64,000 bases of DNA from Tahibacter sp042701255 (GTDB lineage Bacteria > Pseudomonadota > Gammaproteobacteria > Xanthomonadales > Rhodanobacteraceae): the NCBI RefSeq assembly GCF_042701255.1, contig NZ_CP170554.1, positions 2,790,001 to 2,854,000 on the forward strand, in the 5' to 3' direction. The position numbers and the translations under genes were made by a program. The notes under the pieces are model-generated. The model searched no databases and was not told the origin of the DNA. It saw nothing but the letters and a program-made list of their open reading frames with translations. Of the stretch, positions 54,314 through 63,364 are shown piece after piece. Positions within the stretch are counted from its first letter, which is position 1. Every line of letters starts with the position of its first letter.

Positions 54314-54694
54314 TCAGTCCGCTGCACTGATCTGCTCCAGCACGACGTGCTTTTCAATGCCTTGGGCGCTGACGACGAGTTCGAGCAGCACCTGCCTGCC
54401 GTTGCTCGCCGGAATCCGCTGCTCGACGAGCGCGCAAAGCCCGTCGGCGTGGGATTCGAAATAGCTGACGGACGCAGGCGGGGAGGGCGACGACCCCAAT
54501 GCCGGGGCGCCGAGTTCCGCGAGGCTCGACGACAGGTCCTCGCGGATGGCCGACGCCGGATCGCGCTCGAAGGACACGGCATAGCCGAACTGATCGGCCA
54601 GGGTATCGAAGTCGCCGGAGCGCAGCAGTCCGGCGGCACGCGTGCCGAGATCGGCCAGAGACTGCTCATCGGTTTGGTTGTCGGTGATCTGCAT
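54314..54694 (-). CDS. Unknown 126-residue cytoplasmic protein
   Basis: From the ATG at 54694 (MQITDNQTDEQSLADLGTRA). Helical N-terminal half (LLRSGDFDTLADQFGYAVSF) and beta-rich C-terminal half (SYFESHADGLCALVEQRI, QVLLELVVSAQGIEKHVVLE). It has no signal or membrane segment and no recognised family. It is first in a two-gene unit with the membrane protein downstream. The longer frame to 54826 is not used because its extra sequence is not protein-like. Confidence 0.65.
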   Translation of the reverse strand: MQITDNQTDEQSLADLGTRAAGLLRSGDFDTLADQFGYAVSFERDPASAIREDLSSSLAELGAPALGSSPSPPASVSYFESHADGLCALVEQRIPASNGRQVLLELVVSAQGIEKHVVLEQISAAD

Positions 54695-55107
54695 GGTGCT
54701 CGCAGGTGTTGAATGGATGCGCCATCGGACGGCCGCCGCTATCGCGAAGCGCTTTGTGCCATGAAGAGCGACATGGCCCGTGCCGTCGCCGACGCGGCCG
54801 GCGCATCGGCCAATGTCACCGACCATAGACCAAAACCCGCACCGCCATCAAAACCGGTTCGTCGGCGGAAACGGCTTTCGCGGCGAAGACCCGGGACAAC
54901 AGTGGAGTCGAAGGAGCAGCCGTCCATCGGATGCAGGGTGTCGCGAGGAGCGCCGCTCGTTTCCGGTTCGAGCAGGCCCATGGGCTTTCACGCGCTCGCG
55001 AAACGCGGGAAGAAAAACGAGCGACGATCACGCGGCGCCGGCTTGTCCACAAAGCGAATTCTCGTGCTCTAATGCGGCGAGCCACGGTCGCCGAGGGGGA
55101 CGGGGAC
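54695..55107. other. Divergent intergenic region
   Basis: About 410 bases between the unknown operon and the multiheme gene. No gene or repeat is recognised. It should carry both promoters. Confidence 0.5.
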
Positions 55108-58100
55108 ATGAAGCCAGTGCGTCAAGCAGGTCTTGCAATCCTGTCGTTGGCGAGCGCCGCCGCGTTCGCCCAGTCCACGCCGCTTTCGTCAGCCCAGGCG
55201 CTGCCGCCGTTTCCGCCCGACGCGCCGGCGGAATGGGTCTGCGCCGAATCGCCGCCGGAGCCTTCGCCGCAGGACATCGCTGCCTGGTGCAGGGCGCATC
55301 CGAACCGCGGACAGCCCGCACGGTTTCCGGACCCGCCGGCCGAGATGTCCGATCTCGCGGCGAAGAATCGCTTCGACCTCGCCTTGCGCGGCTTCCTGCG
55401 CGATCGGACCTACCGCAAGTTCGGCTGGGTCGCCGATCGCGACTGGCGCCTGACCGGCCCTTACGTCGGCGATTTTCCGAGCGGCAAGAGTTACGGCGTG
55501 CATCCGGCGGTGCGCGTCTGGTACTCGCCCGAAGTGACCGACTGGCTGTGCGGCGGGCGCAACGGCGAGCTGCCGAACAGCGCGATGATCATCAAGGAAA
55601 TGCGCTCCATCGACCCCGATGCGCTGAGCATCGATCAGAACGCGCAATGCCTGATGATCCGCAAGCCGGCCGCGGCGATCGAGCCGGGCTCGTGGACCGT
55701 GATGTTCAAGCAGAAAGGCGCAGCACACGACGGCTGGTACTGGGCCAACCCGACCGCGAGCGGCGACGGCAATCCGCCGATACTGACCTCCAGCGCAGTG
55801 ACCGATCCGGCGTTCTTCGGCGCGAATCCCGAGCGGCCGGCGAACAATCCCTGCTGGTATCCGACCGGCGACCTGTTCACCAACACCGCCTGCGAGCAGC
55901 CGGGCAAGCCGCCGAGCCAGAAGCTCGCCGACGTGGTCACTCCGTACAGCCTGTTCGGCGCGTACTGCATGAACTGCCACGCGTCGGCCGAGAAAGAGCT
56001 GACGTTCGCCTCGCTCGACAACGTGCTGACGTCCGGGTTGCTCTACCGGCATTTCAGCGAACCGGCCGCGCCCAGGACCGCGACCGGCCAGCTCGGCATG
56101 GTCAGCCTCGTCGATCCGGGTTTCGACGATCGCGGCGGCGCCGAGCACGGCGATGCGCACAATACGGCGACGGGCGAGACCAGACTGCGCGACGCCCAGC
56201 GCCGGGCCTGGGCCTTCAGCCAGCCGCTGCCGCAGCCGGCACCGCAGTTCGCCGCTGCATTCGGCAATCTGGGGCCGACCGATTTCGCGACGGCCTGGCG
56301 TTTCCATCTGCCGGCCGAGAGCTTCGATCACCGCACCGCCGGCGCGCTGAAGCCGGGCCTGTTCCTGACCTCGGATCAATGCCAGGGCTGCCACGACGCG
56401 ACCGTGTCGAACGATGCGACGCCGAACATGCTGATCAACGATCCGGAAACCGGCAACGCGATCAACGTGTCGATGTACAGCGAATGGCGCGCTTCGCCGA
56501 TGGGACTGGCCGGACGCGATCCGGTGTTCTTCTCGCAGCTGCAGAGCGAGACCAATCGCCTGCCGCAGCTGACCGAATGCATCGAGAACACCTGTCTGCA
56601 CTGCCACGGCGTCATGGGGCAGCGCCAGCTCGCACTGGATACGCAGAAAGCCGATGCGCGCTGCAAGAACCTGTTCGCCGTCGCGCCGCCGCCGCAGGTG
56701 CCGTTCGGCGATCCGTTCCGGCTCGGTCTGGTCACGCGCTATCAGTCCTCCGACGACCCGCACGGCTACGGCAACCTCGCGCGCGACGGCATTTCCTGTG
56801 CGGTCTGCCACCACATCGACAAGACCGCGCTCGGCACTGAAGCGAGCTTCACCGGCAACTGGGTCGCGGGAGCCGACGACACGCTGTTCGGCCCATTCGA
56901 CGACGTGATCACGGATCCGATGAAGAACGCGCTCGGCATCACGCCCGAGCACGGCGAGCAGATCAAGAGCTCGGACCTCTGCGGCAGCTGCCACAACATC
57001 CTGCTGCCGGTGCTCGACAACGACGGCCGGCCGCAGGCGGTGCACGTGCCGGGCGGCGGCACGGTCACTAGCACCTACGAGCAGACCACGCATCTGGAGT
57101 GGACCAACAGCGTGTTCGCGCGCGGCGCGACGTTCCAGTCCTGCCAGGACTGCCACATGCCGCGGCACTACAAGTCGCTGAGCCTGGCCGGCACGAAGAT
57201 CGCGAACATCGAGTCGGAGGATTTCGCGCCGACCACGCACCGTCTGCCCGACGAGAAGATCACCTTGACGCCGCGCCAGGACTACGTGCGCCATTCGCTG
57301 CACGGCCTCAACGTGTTCCTCAACGAGATGTTCCAGCAGTTCCCGCTGCTGCTCGGCGTGCGCCAGATCGACTACATGGGCGCGAGCACGACCCAGCCCG
57401 GCCTGATCACCGCGGCCGAATCGATGCTGCGCATGGCGCGGCACGAAACCGCCGACATCGCGATCAAGGACGTCGCGCGCGTCGGCGACCGGTTCGCGGC
57501 GACCGTGCGCGTGACCAACAGGACCGGCCATTTCCTGCCGTCGGGCGTGGGCTTCCGGCGCGTGTTCATTGAATTCGTCGCCGAAGATTCAACGGGCCGG
57601 CCGCTGTGGGCTTCGGGCCGCACCGATGCGTTGGGTTTCCTGCTCGACGGGCTCAGCGACCGGCGCCTGGCGACCGAAAACGGCGTCGCGCAGCGCGAGT
57701 TCCAGCCGCACTACCAGCGCATCAGCGAGAGCAGCCAGGTGCAGATCTATCAGGAGCTGATCAAGGATTCGGCCGGCTATCTGACGACGTCGTTCCTGCG
57801 TCGCGTGCAGCCGGTCAAGGACAACCGGCTGCGCCCGCGCGGCTTCGATCCGAAGCAGTTCCTGAGCAATGCGTCGCCGTACATCCGCCTGCTCGGCGAA
57901 ACCGAAGGCGAGGCCGCGAACGATCCGTACTACACCGATCCGGCGCTGACCGGCGCCGACGAGGTGCGTTACGAAATCCGTCTGCCGCCGGCCGATATCG
58001 CACGGATAGCGCGCGTGCGGGCCACCTTGTACAGCCAGAGCATTCCGCCGTTCTACCTGCAGCAGCGCTTCGCCGACGCCAAGGCCGGGCCGGCGCAGAG

Positions 58101-58212
58101 CAGCGAGATCCAGCGGCTGTATTACCTGACCAGCCACCTCAACGCGGGAGCGGGATCGCGCATCGAGAACTGGAAGCTGCCGCTGGTGACGGCGATGGTA
58201 CCGGTGCGTTGA
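55108..58212 (+). CDS. Exported six-CxxCH multiheme cytochrome c
   Basis: A 1034-residue protein from the ATG at 55108, with GGGGA upstream. Signal peptide MKPVRQAGLAILSLASAAAFA. Six c-type heme motifs: CMNCH (287), CQGCH (about 425), CLHCH (about 496), CAVCH (about 565), CGSCH (about 626) and CQDCH (about 678). The N-terminal region (SYGVHPAVRVWYSPEV, AMIIKEM) resembles the cytochrome P460 type of beta domain, though without its own heme motif there. The C-terminal about 300 residues are beta-rich (NRTGHFLPSGVGFRR). It is likely periplasmic and involved in electron transfer or oxidation of a small molecule. No maturation (ccm) or partner gene is in the window. Confidence 0.88.
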   Translation: MKPVRQAGLAILSLASAAAFAQSTPLSSAQALPPFPPDAPAEWVCAESPPEPSPQDIAAWCRAHPNRGQPARFPDPPAEMSDLAAKNRFDLALRGFLRDRTYRKFGWVADRDWRLTGPYVGDFPSGKSYGVHPAVRVWYSPEVTDWLCGGRNGELPNSAMIIKEMRSIDPDALSIDQNAQCLMIRKPAAAIEPGSWTVMFKQKGAAHDGWYWANPTASGDGNPPILTSSAVTDPAFFGANPERPANNPCWYPTGDLFTNTACEQPGKPPSQKLADVVTPYSLFGAYCMNCHASAEKELTFASLDNVLTSGLLYRHFSEPAAPRTATGQLGMVSLVDPGFDDRGGAEHGDAHNTATGETRLRDAQRRAWAFSQPLPQPAPQFAAAFGNLGPTDFATAWRFHLPAESFDHRTAGALKPGLFLTSDQCQGCHDATVSNDATPNMLINDPETGNAINVSMYSEWRASPMGLAGRDPVFFSQLQSETNRLPQLTECIENTCLHCHGVMGQRQLALDTQKADARCKNLFAVAPPPQVPFGDPFRLGLVTRYQSSDDPHGYGNLARDGISCAVCHHIDKTALGTEASFTGNWVAGADDTLFGPFDDVITDPMKNALGITPEHGEQIKSSDLCGSCHNILLPVLDNDGRPQAVHVPGGGTVTSTYEQTTHLEWTNSVFARGATFQSCQDCHMPRHYKSLSLAGTKIANIESEDFAPTTHRLPDEKITLTPRQDYVRHSLHGLNVFLNEMFQQFPLLLGVRQIDYMGASTTQPGLITAAESMLRMARHETADIAIKDVARVGDRFAATVRVTNRTGHFLPSGVGFRRVFIEFVAEDSTGRPLWASGRTDALGFLLDGLSDRRLATENGVAQREFQPHYQRISESSQVQIYQELIKDSAGYLTTSFLRRVQPVKDNRLRPRGFDPKQFLSNASPYIRLLGETEGEAANDPYYTDPALTGADEVRYEIRLPPADIARIARVRATLYSQSIPPFYLQQRFADAKAGPAQSSEIQRLYYLTSHLNAGAGSRIENWKLPLVTAMVPVR

Positions 58213-58266
58213 AGCGCGCTGCGGAAACGGGTGCCGATGGCGCGCGGCGCTGCCTGACCTGCCGGA

Positions 58267-58292
58267 GCAGCGCGGCCTGAGGGCCGCGCTGC
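58267..58292. terminator. Hairpin between convergent genes
   Basis: An 11-bp perfect stem GCAGCGCGGCC / GGCCGCGCTGC with TGAG loop, between the multiheme and collagen-like genes, which converge here. No clear U-run on either side. Confidence 0.55.
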
Positions 58293-58311
58293 CGAGGTTT
58301 CCCGGTCCGGT

Positions 58312-60048
58312 TCAGAGCAGCGTGTTTTCCGGCGTCGGCGTGACCAGGGTGAACACGTAGCCGGCCGTACCCGCCGTGGCCGCCGTGAACGCCTGGCCGG
58401 CGACCGGGTTGCCGAAGCCGCCGTTGCCGCCGTTGCCGCCACAGGCGCCGCCGCCGCTGCCGGGCTGATTGGTGCTCGTCGAGGACGCATCCGTACCCGC
58501 CGCACCGCCGTTCACGAGCAACTGGCTGCCGGCGGCGTTGATCGTGCCGGCGGAGACGAGCTTGATGATGCCGCCGCCACCACCGCCGCCGCCGCCCGCG
58601 CCGGCCGCACCGCCGTTGCCGTTGACGCCGGGACCGCCGTTGGCGCCGACCGCACGCAGGAAACCGGTCACGGTGATGTTGCCTTGCGAGGCGATGAGGA
58701 TGACGCCGCCGCCGCCGCCGCCGGGACCGGGAATGTCGGTTGCCCCGCCGGGATTGATGCCGGAAGTGCCGTTGGCGTTGATCGCACCGCCGGCGGAAAC
58801 CGTGACGGTGCCGCGTGCGGCAATCGTCAGGATGCCGCCGCCTTCGCCGCCGGTGACGGTGCCTTGAGCGAGGTTGCGGTCACCGGCGCCGCCGGCCACC
58901 GGCAAGGTCGGACGCAGCTGCGATGCCTGGAGGGCGCCAAGTCCGATGCCGCCGTGGATCTGTCCGGCCGGTGCGAGCGCGACGCCCTGGTTCGGCCCGC
59001 CGTTGCCGCTGTCCGCGGCGGCGCTCGCCACGATGATGTTGCCGGTGCCGGTCACGCTGACGTTGCCGGTCGCGCGCAGTACGGTGCCGCTGGGCACGAT
59101 CAGGGTGCCGGAAATCGTGATGTCGGTGAATTGCAGGGTGGCCCGGCCCTGCGCGGCGATGGTGTTGTAGCCCGACATCGTCGTGAGATCCAGCGTGTTG
59201 CCGAAGGCCACGTTGAACGCACCGGCGCTGCCGTCGCCGTAGAAGCCGAGCGCGCCGCTGCTGCCCTGCGGTCCCTGTGCGCCGTTTGCGCCATTGGCAC
59301 CGGTCGGTCCGGTTGGTCCGATCTCGCCCTGCGTTCCGGTCGGACCGGTGTTGCCGGTTGCGCCTTGCGCTCCCGTGGGCCCGGTAGGACCGGTTGCGCC
59401 TTGCAGACCTGCAGCGCCGGTCGGGCCGATGTCACCTTGCAGCCCGGTGGCGCCGGTCGCACCGGTGTTTCCGGTGGCACCGGTATTGCCCGTAGCGCCG
59501 GTTGCTCCCGTTGCGCCGGTAGGGCCGGTTGCCCCTTGCGAGCCGGCGGCGCCGGTCGGTCCCGTCGCACCGATCTGCCCCGTCGCGCCGGTTGCGCCTG
59601 TCACGCCTTGCGTGCCCGCGGCGCCGGTCGCTCCCGTCGCGCCGGTAGCACCCGTGGCACCCGTCGCTCCGGGATTGCCGCTGAGCGCGTACTGCGCGAC
59701 CGGTGCCGCCGATACGGGCTGACGCGGATTCAGCGGCTGACCGTCGACGGTGATCTGCAGCCAGCGCTGCTGGCCGTTGAACGCGCCCGGGAAGGTCAGG
59801 TCGATCGTGAACAGGCCATCGAGCACCGGATACGCGTTCGCGGTCACGGTGTTGCCGACCTGCAGGCCGCCCGTTGCGGCGTCGAACAGCGCGAACGTCA
59901 GATTGCGCGTGCCGGTGACCGGCTCGTTGTTGAACTTGAGCTGGCCCTGATAGGTGAAGCTCTGCCCCTGCGGGGCGGCTTCGGCGCCGGAAAGCGCGAG
60001 CGCGCCGGCGATGAGTGCACCGAGCAGACAGCGACGTAGCGAAATCAT
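58312..60048 (-). CDS. Exported collagen-like (Gly-X-Y) protein
   Basis: A 578-residue protein from the ATG at 60048, with AGGGGG about eight bases upstream. Signal peptide MISLRRCLLGALIAGALALS. An N-terminal beta domain (FTYQGQLKFNNEPVTGTRNL, TFALFDAATGG, QPVSAAPVAQYAL) precedes an uninterrupted run of about 47 Gly-X-Y triplets (124-264), mostly GAT, GPT and GNT, with Thr in Y as in other bacterial collagen-like proteins. After it, a beta-helix-like region (GTLIVPSGTVLRATGNVSV) merges into a Gly-rich C-terminus. It probably forms trimers on the surface. Its start codon overlaps the stop of the upstream 89-residue gene (ATGA), so the two are translationally coupled. Confidence 0.88.
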   Translation of the reverse strand: MISLRRCLLGALIAGALALSGAEAAPQGQSFTYQGQLKFNNEPVTGTRNLTFALFDAATGGLQVGNTVTANAYPVLDGLFTIDLTFPGAFNGQQRWLQITVDGQPLNPRQPVSAAPVAQYALSGNPGATGATGATGATGATGAAGTQGVTGATGATGQIGATGPTGAAGSQGATGPTGATGATGATGNTGATGNTGATGATGLQGDIGPTGAAGLQGATGPTGPTGAQGATGNTGPTGTQGEIGPTGPTGANGANGAQGPQGSSGALGFYGDGSAGAFNVAFGNTLDLTTMSGYNTIAAQGRATLQFTDITISGTLIVPSGTVLRATGNVSVTGTGNIIVASAAADSGNGGPNQGVALAPAGQIHGGIGLGALQASQLRPTLPVAGGAGDRNLAQGTVTGGEGGGILTIAARGTVTVSAGGAINANGTSGINPGGATDIPGPGGGGGGVILIASQGNITVTGFLRAVGANGGPGVNGNGGAAGAGGGGGGGGGIIKLVSAGTINAAGSQLLVNGGAAGTDASSTSTNQPGSGGGACGGNGGNGGFGNPVAGQAFTAATAGTAGYVFTLVTPTPENTLL

Positions 60049-60314
60049 GGTGTGGCCCCCTGAAAACCATCGGTGAAAATGCGATCCGAAACCAGCGGCG
60101 CGGCTACCCAGAAGCCGCCCGTGAGCTGATAGCCGCCGCCGTCGGAATACCCCGGCGACGGCTGGCCGACCGTACCGGCCAGCGACACGCCGCCGGCGCT
60201 GGAAACGCCGCCGCCCCCGGCTATGGCCTGCCAGTCGATATGAAAATCCGCGAGCGCGGCGGCGGCCGGCAGCAACAGCAGCAGCACCGCGGCCCGGCGA
60301 ACGCGCGGCCTCAT
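60045..60314 (-). CDS. Small exported TGGFW-type protein with IFTDGF C-terminal tail
   Basis: An 89-residue protein from the ATG at 60314, with GAGG upstream. Signal peptide MRPRVRRAAVLLLLLPAAAALA. The core GGGGVSSAGGVSLAGTVGQ ... GGGYQLTGGFWV is a short motif seen in many exported proteins of unknown role. The end VSDRIFTDGFQGATP resembles the tail of the beta-propeller protein at 25526-28090 (DAIFDDGF). Its stop overlaps the collagen-like start, so both are made together. Export and coupling suggest a surface partner of the collagen-like protein. Confidence 0.7.
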   Translation of the reverse strand: MRPRVRRAAVLLLLLPAAAALADFHIDWQAIAGGGGVSSAGGVSLAGTVGQPSPGYSDGGGYQLTGGFWVAAPLVSDRIFTDGFQGATP

Positions 60315-61043
60315 CGGGCCGCCTCGCCGTGCGGCAATGAAGTCAGATGCATGAGTTCCCCCTGAGGAATGATGTGGATGGCGCGGCCGGACCAGCGGTC
60401 GACCCGCGGCGACGACCCGATCGCGTCGCCGCGGTCCAGGTTGCGGCTTCGGGTATCGATGATCGTCGCCGTTGTCGTCGTCGCGTTCCGTCGTGACGAC
60501 GATGCAAGCCGGCCGTGTGCCGCCGGATCGTTGCAGCAGCGTCAGGCCGGTGACAAGCCCCGGAGGTTGCGTAAAGCGGGAGCAGAGGCATGAGCCGCGC
60601 CGGTCAGCGAGAGGCGGCGAGCCGGTGCCGGCGAGCAGGTCGCTCGCGATGCCGGCATGAGGCAAACCCGGCTCGTGTCGTCGTGACTGACTGCATGCGC
60701 TCCCCCGGCAGGCCACGAGGCAATGGGCCTTCGGAGGTGTATGCGCAATTGAGGGCGAAAAGCTGTCAGTCGGGAGGAGTCGGATCACGCGTTCGGTAGA
60801 CAGAGTCGCTTTGTCGCAGGAGTGCATGCTCATCCGGGAGCCGGCGTTTCCGCCGACGAATCGCGGCGAGTGCGTCGGTTCGAGGGGCGCGGATGGCGCG
60901 GGAGTATGGTTGTCCCAAGCTTCTCCTGTCCGTCGGTTTTGGTGCGGAACTCGTCCGCTGTCGTGTGGACTGTTCGATTCCCGATTGCTACCCGCCTGAC
61001 GGTACGTAAAGTCCCGGAGTCCTGATTGCAGATCGAGAGTCCA
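60315..61043. other. Intergenic region upstream of the collagen operon
   Basis: About 730 bases without a convincing gene. Frames here are short and compositionally odd. It separates the collagen operon from the divergent unknown gene at 61044. No repeat or hairpin was noticed. Confidence 0.5.
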
Positions 61044-61541
61044 ATGGCCCGTGAAGAGACGAACACGGCAGCATCGGAACGCTATCTGTCGCTCGGATGC
61101 AAACTGAGTCAGGCCGCATTCGAAAATCAACGGGCGCTCGCGCTGGAGTGGTGCACCAGCAATGCGAACAGCTTGAATGAATCCGGCAAAGAGGCGTGTC
61201 GCAGGCTCGAGGCTTTTTCGCTGAACGAGAACACCCGAGCGCTGGTGGTTATTCACGCGTACGCGGATATTCCGGCGGGTCGCGTGTATGACCTTGCCTT
61301 CGATCTCGCCGAACAGAAACGGGTCGCTACGCGGGCAGAGCTGTTGTTCGGGATATTCTGGCGAAGGTTGCCGGTGCTCTCACTCGCTCACGGGCACCAC
61401 CAGCTTGCCGTCTTCTGTTTCGCGCACGGAGTGCCTGCGCTCATCGACGACCTTCCTTTCGACAAGCCGGAAAGGGCCGTCGCTGCGCTATGCGGCTCGT
61501 CGGACTGGGCGGCAATCGATCGCGGCGGAAAACGTCAGTAG
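61044..61541 (+). CDS. Unknown 165-residue protein
   Basis: From the ATG at 61044 (MAREETNTAASERYLSL); TTG 61026 would add six residues. Helical N-terminal half (LSQAAFENQRALALEWC, ESGKEACRRLEAFSLNEN) and a hydrophobic middle (ALVVIHAYADIPAGRVYDLAF). No signal peptide and no family recognised. Composition is less GC-rich than most genes here, which may indicate later acquisition. Confidence 0.5.
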   Translation: MAREETNTAASERYLSLGCKLSQAAFENQRALALEWCTSNANSLNESGKEACRRLEAFSLNENTRALVVIHAYADIPAGRVYDLAFDLAEQKRVATRAELLFGIFWRRLPVLSLAHGHHQLAVFCFAHGVPALIDDLPFDKPERAVAALCGSSDWAAIDRGGKRQ

Positions 61542-61704
61542 TGCGCCGAGCGGTGTCGGAAGCGGAGCGGTCCATCGGCCACCGCCTTCGTGGCGGCGGC
61601 CGGGCAGGGTCAATTCACGCCTGAGCTTTGCTGGAGCGGCTTTCGTTACCGGTTCCGCCGGCCGTGGCCGGCGTACCTGTTCCCTTGCACGCATCACGAC
61701 GGGC

Positions 61705-62766
61705 TTACTTCAGCGCCTTCTCCGCATCGACGATCTCCACGCCCTGCATCTGGCCGAGCAGGCCATCGAACCAGGGCTTGTGCGAGCTGCCGACGATCGA
61801 CAGCACGCGCGCGCCCGGCCGTTCGCGGAACGCGGCGCGGATGTTCGCGACCATGCGCAGGTTGCGCGCTTCCCAGCCGGCGACGTAGTAGCGGCCGTAG
61901 TGCTGCGGCGACGGGTCGGCCATGGCCAGCGCGAAATCGTTCTCGATGCCCGTGCGCAGCACGTCGGGCCGGTTGACGAAGCGATAGAGCGCGAGCAGAT
62001 CGTCGCCCTTGGACAATTCTTCCTGGTGCGCGCGGTTCGCCTTGGCCTGCTTGCTCGCCCGGTCCCAGGCCGCGCGGATCGCTTCGCCGTAGGCTTTCTC
62101 GTCGTCGATCTGCACGTTGTCGCCGGTGTGGTCGTCGGTCGCATACACACGCGTGAGTCCGAGCTTCGCCGCGAGTCGCGCGGCGATGCTGTAGCTCTCG
62201 TTGTTGCTGCCGGACAGTTTCTGCAGCCGCGCCACGAGCGTCGCGTCGAGACCGTCGCCGACGTGCTGTTCGTCGGCCGGCAGCTGCAGCCATTGCACGA
62301 GTGCGGACGGATGCTCGCCGCCGGCCAGGAAGGCGGCCGCGAGACGGCGGCGCTGCGCCGCGGTCGGCTGTGCCGGCCACTCGCGCAGGGTCTTCGTGTA
62401 TTCGGCGATCGCCGCCGGCACGTCCAGCCCGGTCGCGGCCTTCGCCGGTTCGGTATTCACGCAGTACGGGGCCAGTTCTTCGGCCGGATAGACGGCGGGA
62501 TGGCGCGCGATCAGGTCGCACTGTTCGCCGCTGAGATTCTCGATCGTGATGATGTCCGGCTTGAACGCCGCGAGCCGTTCGATCAGCGGCTGCAACGGCT
62601 CGGCGAGCGGACGCTTGATTTCGGACAGGTGCGGTGTGCCGAGCACCAGCACCGACGAGCGCGGTCCGGGCATTTTCCCGTCGAGGGCCGGCAGAGGCCC
62701 TTGCGCCTGCGCGCCGAGGGAAGAAAAGGCCAGCAACCCACCGAGTAGCGTGTAGCGCAAACGCAT
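61705..62766 (-). CDS. Exported DUF5694/TraB-like protein
   Basis: A 353-residue protein from the ATG at 62766 with GGAG about seven bases upstream. Signal peptide MRLRYTLLGGLLAFSSLGAQAQ. The conserved core begins SVLVLGTPHLSEIKRPL and ends with VGSSHKPWFDGLL, the layout of DUF5694, a group related to the TraB/PrgY fold (GTxH ... H near the end). Some relatives are thought to be metal-dependent proteases; the His and Glu residues here (GTPHL, ITIENLSG, SSHKP) would fit, but activity is unproven. A monocistronic gene, followed at its 5' side by the 91-bp repeats. Confidence 0.8.
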   Translation of the reverse strand: MRLRYTLLGGLLAFSSLGAQAQGPLPALDGKMPGPRSSVLVLGTPHLSEIKRPLAEPLQPLIERLAAFKPDIITIENLSGEQCDLIARHPAVYPAEELAPYCVNTEPAKAATGLDVPAAIAEYTKTLREWPAQPTAAQRRRLAAAFLAGGEHPSALVQWLQLPADEQHVGDGLDATLVARLQKLSGSNNESYSIAARLAAKLGLTRVYATDDHTGDNVQIDDEKAYGEAIRAAWDRASKQAKANRAHQEELSKGDDLLALYRFVNRPDVLRTGIENDFALAMADPSPQHYGRYYVAGWEARNLRMVANIRAAFRERPGARVLSIVGSSHKPWFDGLLGQMQGVEIVDAEKALK

Positions 62767-62856
62767 GCCGTGCTCCGAATCGAGAGGAAAGGATGCGTTA
62801 CGGATGCGGCGGAGCGGTCCGGGGTTTAAACCATGGGCGGATAGACGTCGACTGCT

Positions 62857-63110
62857 GTCGCCTCGCATGGCCCGGAAGCGACTTGTCAGCAGGTCGGTGA
62901 ATGGCCGGACGGACATGTGGCGTGCGGGCCGGCTTCTGTCGGCCGCCGTCGCCTCGCATGGCCCGGAAGCGACTTGTCAGCAGGTCGGTGAATGGCCGGA
63001 CGGACATGTGGCGTGCGGGCCGGCTTCTGTCGGCCGCCGTCGCCTCGCATGGCCCGGAAGCGACTTATCAGTGGATCGGTGAATGGCAGGACGGGCGTGC
63101 GGCGTGCGGC
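62857..63110 (+). repeat. 91-bp tandem direct repeat, two identical copies and a diverged third
   Basis: Units start at 62857, 62948 and 63039, each beginning GTCGCCTCGCATGGCCCGGA. The first two are identical over 91 bases; the third diverges after about 35 bases. Because 91 is not a multiple of three, it cannot encode a simple protein repeat. It lies upstream of the DUF5694 gene and within a gap (62767-63364) that holds no recognisable gene. Confidence 0.9.
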
Positions 63111-63162
63111 CTGCTTCGAAAGCGCCGGTTGATCCGGTCGCGCTCTGTCGCTCAGAAGCAAA

Positions 63163-63195
63163 GCCGCCAAACGCTTGCGGCAAGCGTTTGGCGGC
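63163..63195 (-). terminator. Very strong hairpin, possible terminator of the minus-strand gene at 63365
   Basis: A 15-bp perfect stem GCCGCCAAACGCTTG / CAAGCGTTTGGCGGC with a three-base loop (63178-63180). On the minus strand it is followed by TTTGCTTCT. It may also be a palindromic protein-binding site. Confidence 0.55.
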
Positions 63196-63261
63196 AGACG
63201 GCAAAGGCGACGGTGTGCCGCGTCGACGACAGCTTTGTCAGGCGAGTCGATGCCTTCAGTT

Positions 63262-63337
63262 GAGCCGGTACCTCTGAGGCGAGCCGGCGCCTTTGAGGCG
63301 AGCCGGCGCCTTCAGGATGCGCCGGCGCCTCCGAGGC
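63262..63337 (+). repeat. 19-bp tandem repeat, four units
   Basis: Units GAGCCGGTACCTCTGAGGC, GAGCCGGCGCCTTTGAGGC, GAGCCGGCGCCTTCAGGAT and GCGCCGGCGCCTCCGAGGC follow in exact register. It lies just after the stop of the unknown gene ending at 63365. Confidence 0.85.
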
Positions 63338-63364
63338 ACGCCAGCGTCCGCGCGAACGTCCGCG

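Noticed and set aside
55189..57531. 780-residue minus-strand frame opposite the multiheme cytochrome
   Set aside because: The sense strand carries six in-frame heme motifs and a signal peptide; the antisense frame has neither motif nor start signals.
62857..63110. Possible CRISPR or coding repeat
   Set aside because: Units are contiguous with no spacers, and 91 bp is not a multiple of three; this is a plain tandem duplication.
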